Source of the DNA: an uncultured Clostridia bacterium
Lineage (GTDB): Bacteria; Bacillota; Clostridia; Peptostreptococcales; Anaerovoracaceae
Assembly: GCA_947302715.1 (NCBI GenBank)
Contig: CAMYVY010000001.1
Span: 1-64,000 of the forward strand
Direction: 5' to 3'
DNA length: 64,000 nt
A model generated the notes under the pieces. The model made no database searches. It saw nothing but the letters and a program-made list of their open reading frames with translations, and had not been told where the DNA came from. Below, piece by piece: positions 63,040 to 64,000 of this stretch. Position 1 is the stretch's first letter. The number at the start of each line of letters is the position of its first letter. The position numbers and the translations under genes were made by a program.

Positions 63040-64000
63040 ATGGAACAGAATTTAGCAAAGAACTACGATCCAAAGAGTTTTGAGGATCGTATATATGAAA
63101 TGTGGGAAGAAAATGGAGCATTTATACCTGAAAGGGATAGTGACAAAACTCCTTTCACTATAGTTATGCCGCCTCCAAATATAACGGGACAGCTTCACAT
63201 GGGACATGCCCTGGACCATACGCTCCAGGATGTATTAACAAGATACAAAAGACTTAAGGGATATTCAACCTTGTGGCTTCCCGGTTCCGACCATGCGAGC
63301 ATTGCGACAGAGGTAAAAGTCGTTGAAAAACTTCGCGAGGAAGGAATTGAAAAAGAAGACCTCGGAAGAGATAAATTCCTTGAAAAGGTCTGGGATTGGA
63401 AGAAGGAATATGGCGGTCGCATCACAAAGCAATGCCGCAAACTTGGCGACTCCTGCGACTGGTCCAGAGAACGCTTCACGATGGATGAGGGTTGCAATAA
63501 GTCAGTCCGTCATTTCTTCGTGGAACTCTATAAGAAGGGCTTAATATATAAGGGTAACAGGCTTATCAACTGGTGCCCCGAATGCGGAACATCGCTATCA
63601 GATGCCGAGGTCGAACACGAGGACAAGCAGGGTAAGTACTGGTATTTCAGATATCCTGCAGCCGATGAAAACGGTCGCGATATGGTTGTTGCTACATCAA
63701 GACCGGAAACAATGTTTGGCGATGTTGCAATCGCTGTTCATCCCGATGATGAAAGATATAAAGACATTATTGGAACAAAGGTCATTCTTCCTTTGGTTGG
63801 ACGCGAAATTCCAATTATAGCCGATGAATATCCGGATCCCGAAAAGGGAACAGGTGCCGTTAAGATTACTCCGGCTCACGACCCCAATGACTTTGAAGTT
63901 GGACAGAGAGCTGATTTGGAGCGCCTTTGCTGCATAAATGAAGATGCGACCATGAATGAACTCGCAGGGAAATATCAAGGCATGGATAGATACGAATGCC
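63040..64000 (+). CDS. valS: valyl-tRNA synthetase (5' part, runs off the window)
   Basis: The first 320 residues are present. Class I signature [15 protein letters not shown] (HIGH motif as HMGH), [12 protein letters not shown] (valyl/isoleucyl box) and the start of the editing domain ([38 protein letters not shown]) identify ValRS. AGGG lies upstream of ATG 63040. The 125-base leader is too short for a T-box and none is seen. The gene continues past 64000. Confidence 0.95.
   Translation, partial: MEQNLAKNYDPKSFEDRIYEMWEENGAFIPERDSDKTPFTIVMPPPNITGQLHMGHALDHTLQDVLTRYKRLKGYSTLWLPGSDHASIATEVKVVEKLREEGIEKEDLGRDKFLEKVWDWKKEYGGRITKQCRKLGDSCDWSRERFTMDEGCNKSVRHFFVELYKKGLIYKGNRLINWCPECGTSLSDAEVEHEDKQGKYWYFRYPAADENGRDMVVATSRPETMFGDVAIAVHPDDERYKDIIGTKVILPLVGREIPIIADEYPDPEKGTGAVKITPAHDPNDFEVGQRADLERLCCINEDATMNELAGKYQGMDRYEC

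Overview
The window looks like low-GC Firmicutes DNA of class Clostridia. The evidence is Clostridium-type cell-wall-binding (CWB2) repeats, a very large T-Q/VaFE surface adhesin with a sortase-like C-terminus, strong AGGAGG ribosome binding sites, AT-rich intergenic DNA, the conserved nudF-xerD and rplS-rbgA-rnhB orders, and a decayed Tn916/Tn1549-like integrative element. The species cannot be named from sequence alone; an anaerobic gut or oral relative of Anaerovoracaceae/Peptostreptococcaceae is a guess.

Layout: 1-624 is the end of an rRNA operon (23S 3' end, 5S, tRNA-Glu, tRNA-Leu). From 617 to 26214 lies a roughly 25 kb genomic island at the 3' end of tRNA-Leu(UAG). A 195-bp unit that itself ends in a copy of the tRNA-Leu 3' end flanks it on both sides. 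The island holds wrecks of a conjugative element (ParB tail, VirB4 tail, intact lysozyme/CHAP cell-wall hydrolase, excisionase, and an integrase broken by one nonsense codon and one frameshift). Its cargo is: secreted proteins including a DNRLRE/putative cysteine-protease protein; an ECF sigma/anti-sigma pair; a compact RiPP-like locus (31-aa precursor candidate plus a stand-alone thiopeptide-type SpaB_C protein); thyX; a GNAT-methyltransferase fusion; an ImmA/IrrE peptidase with a membrane partner; a DUF4143 ATPase; a three-gene set (DNA methyltransferase, protein with two GHKL ATPase domains, receiver-like protein) that resembles an undescribed defence or signalling system; and a MazF-like toxin.

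From 26.4 kb on the DNA looks like core chromosome: a CWB2-anchored redoxin/CAP protein, a YprB-like nuclease, nudF, a xerD homologue lacking two catalytic residues, a 1,990-aa adhesin behind a promoter-terminator leader, rplS, rbgA and rnhB. Then come the branched-chain amino acid genes: leuACDB on the minus strand and ilvBNCDA on the plus strand, diverging from a shared promoter region, with ilvE further on at 59.5 kb. A sigma-54 activator gene follows ilvA by 11 bases. Next are paired TGACA/TGTCA enhancer-like repeats, a terminator, a very good -24/-12 promoter, and an operon of an HMG-CoA-lyase-like enzyme, degradative HMG-CoA reductase, SMP-30-type lactonase and YaaH-type transporter, followed by an AEC transporter and a metallo-hydrolase. 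I read this as a sigma-54-controlled mevalonate/mevalonolactone catabolic operon, a parallel to Pseudomonas mevalonii mvaAB. The window ends with a DUF815 ATPase, an alpha/beta hydrolase and the 5' part of valS.
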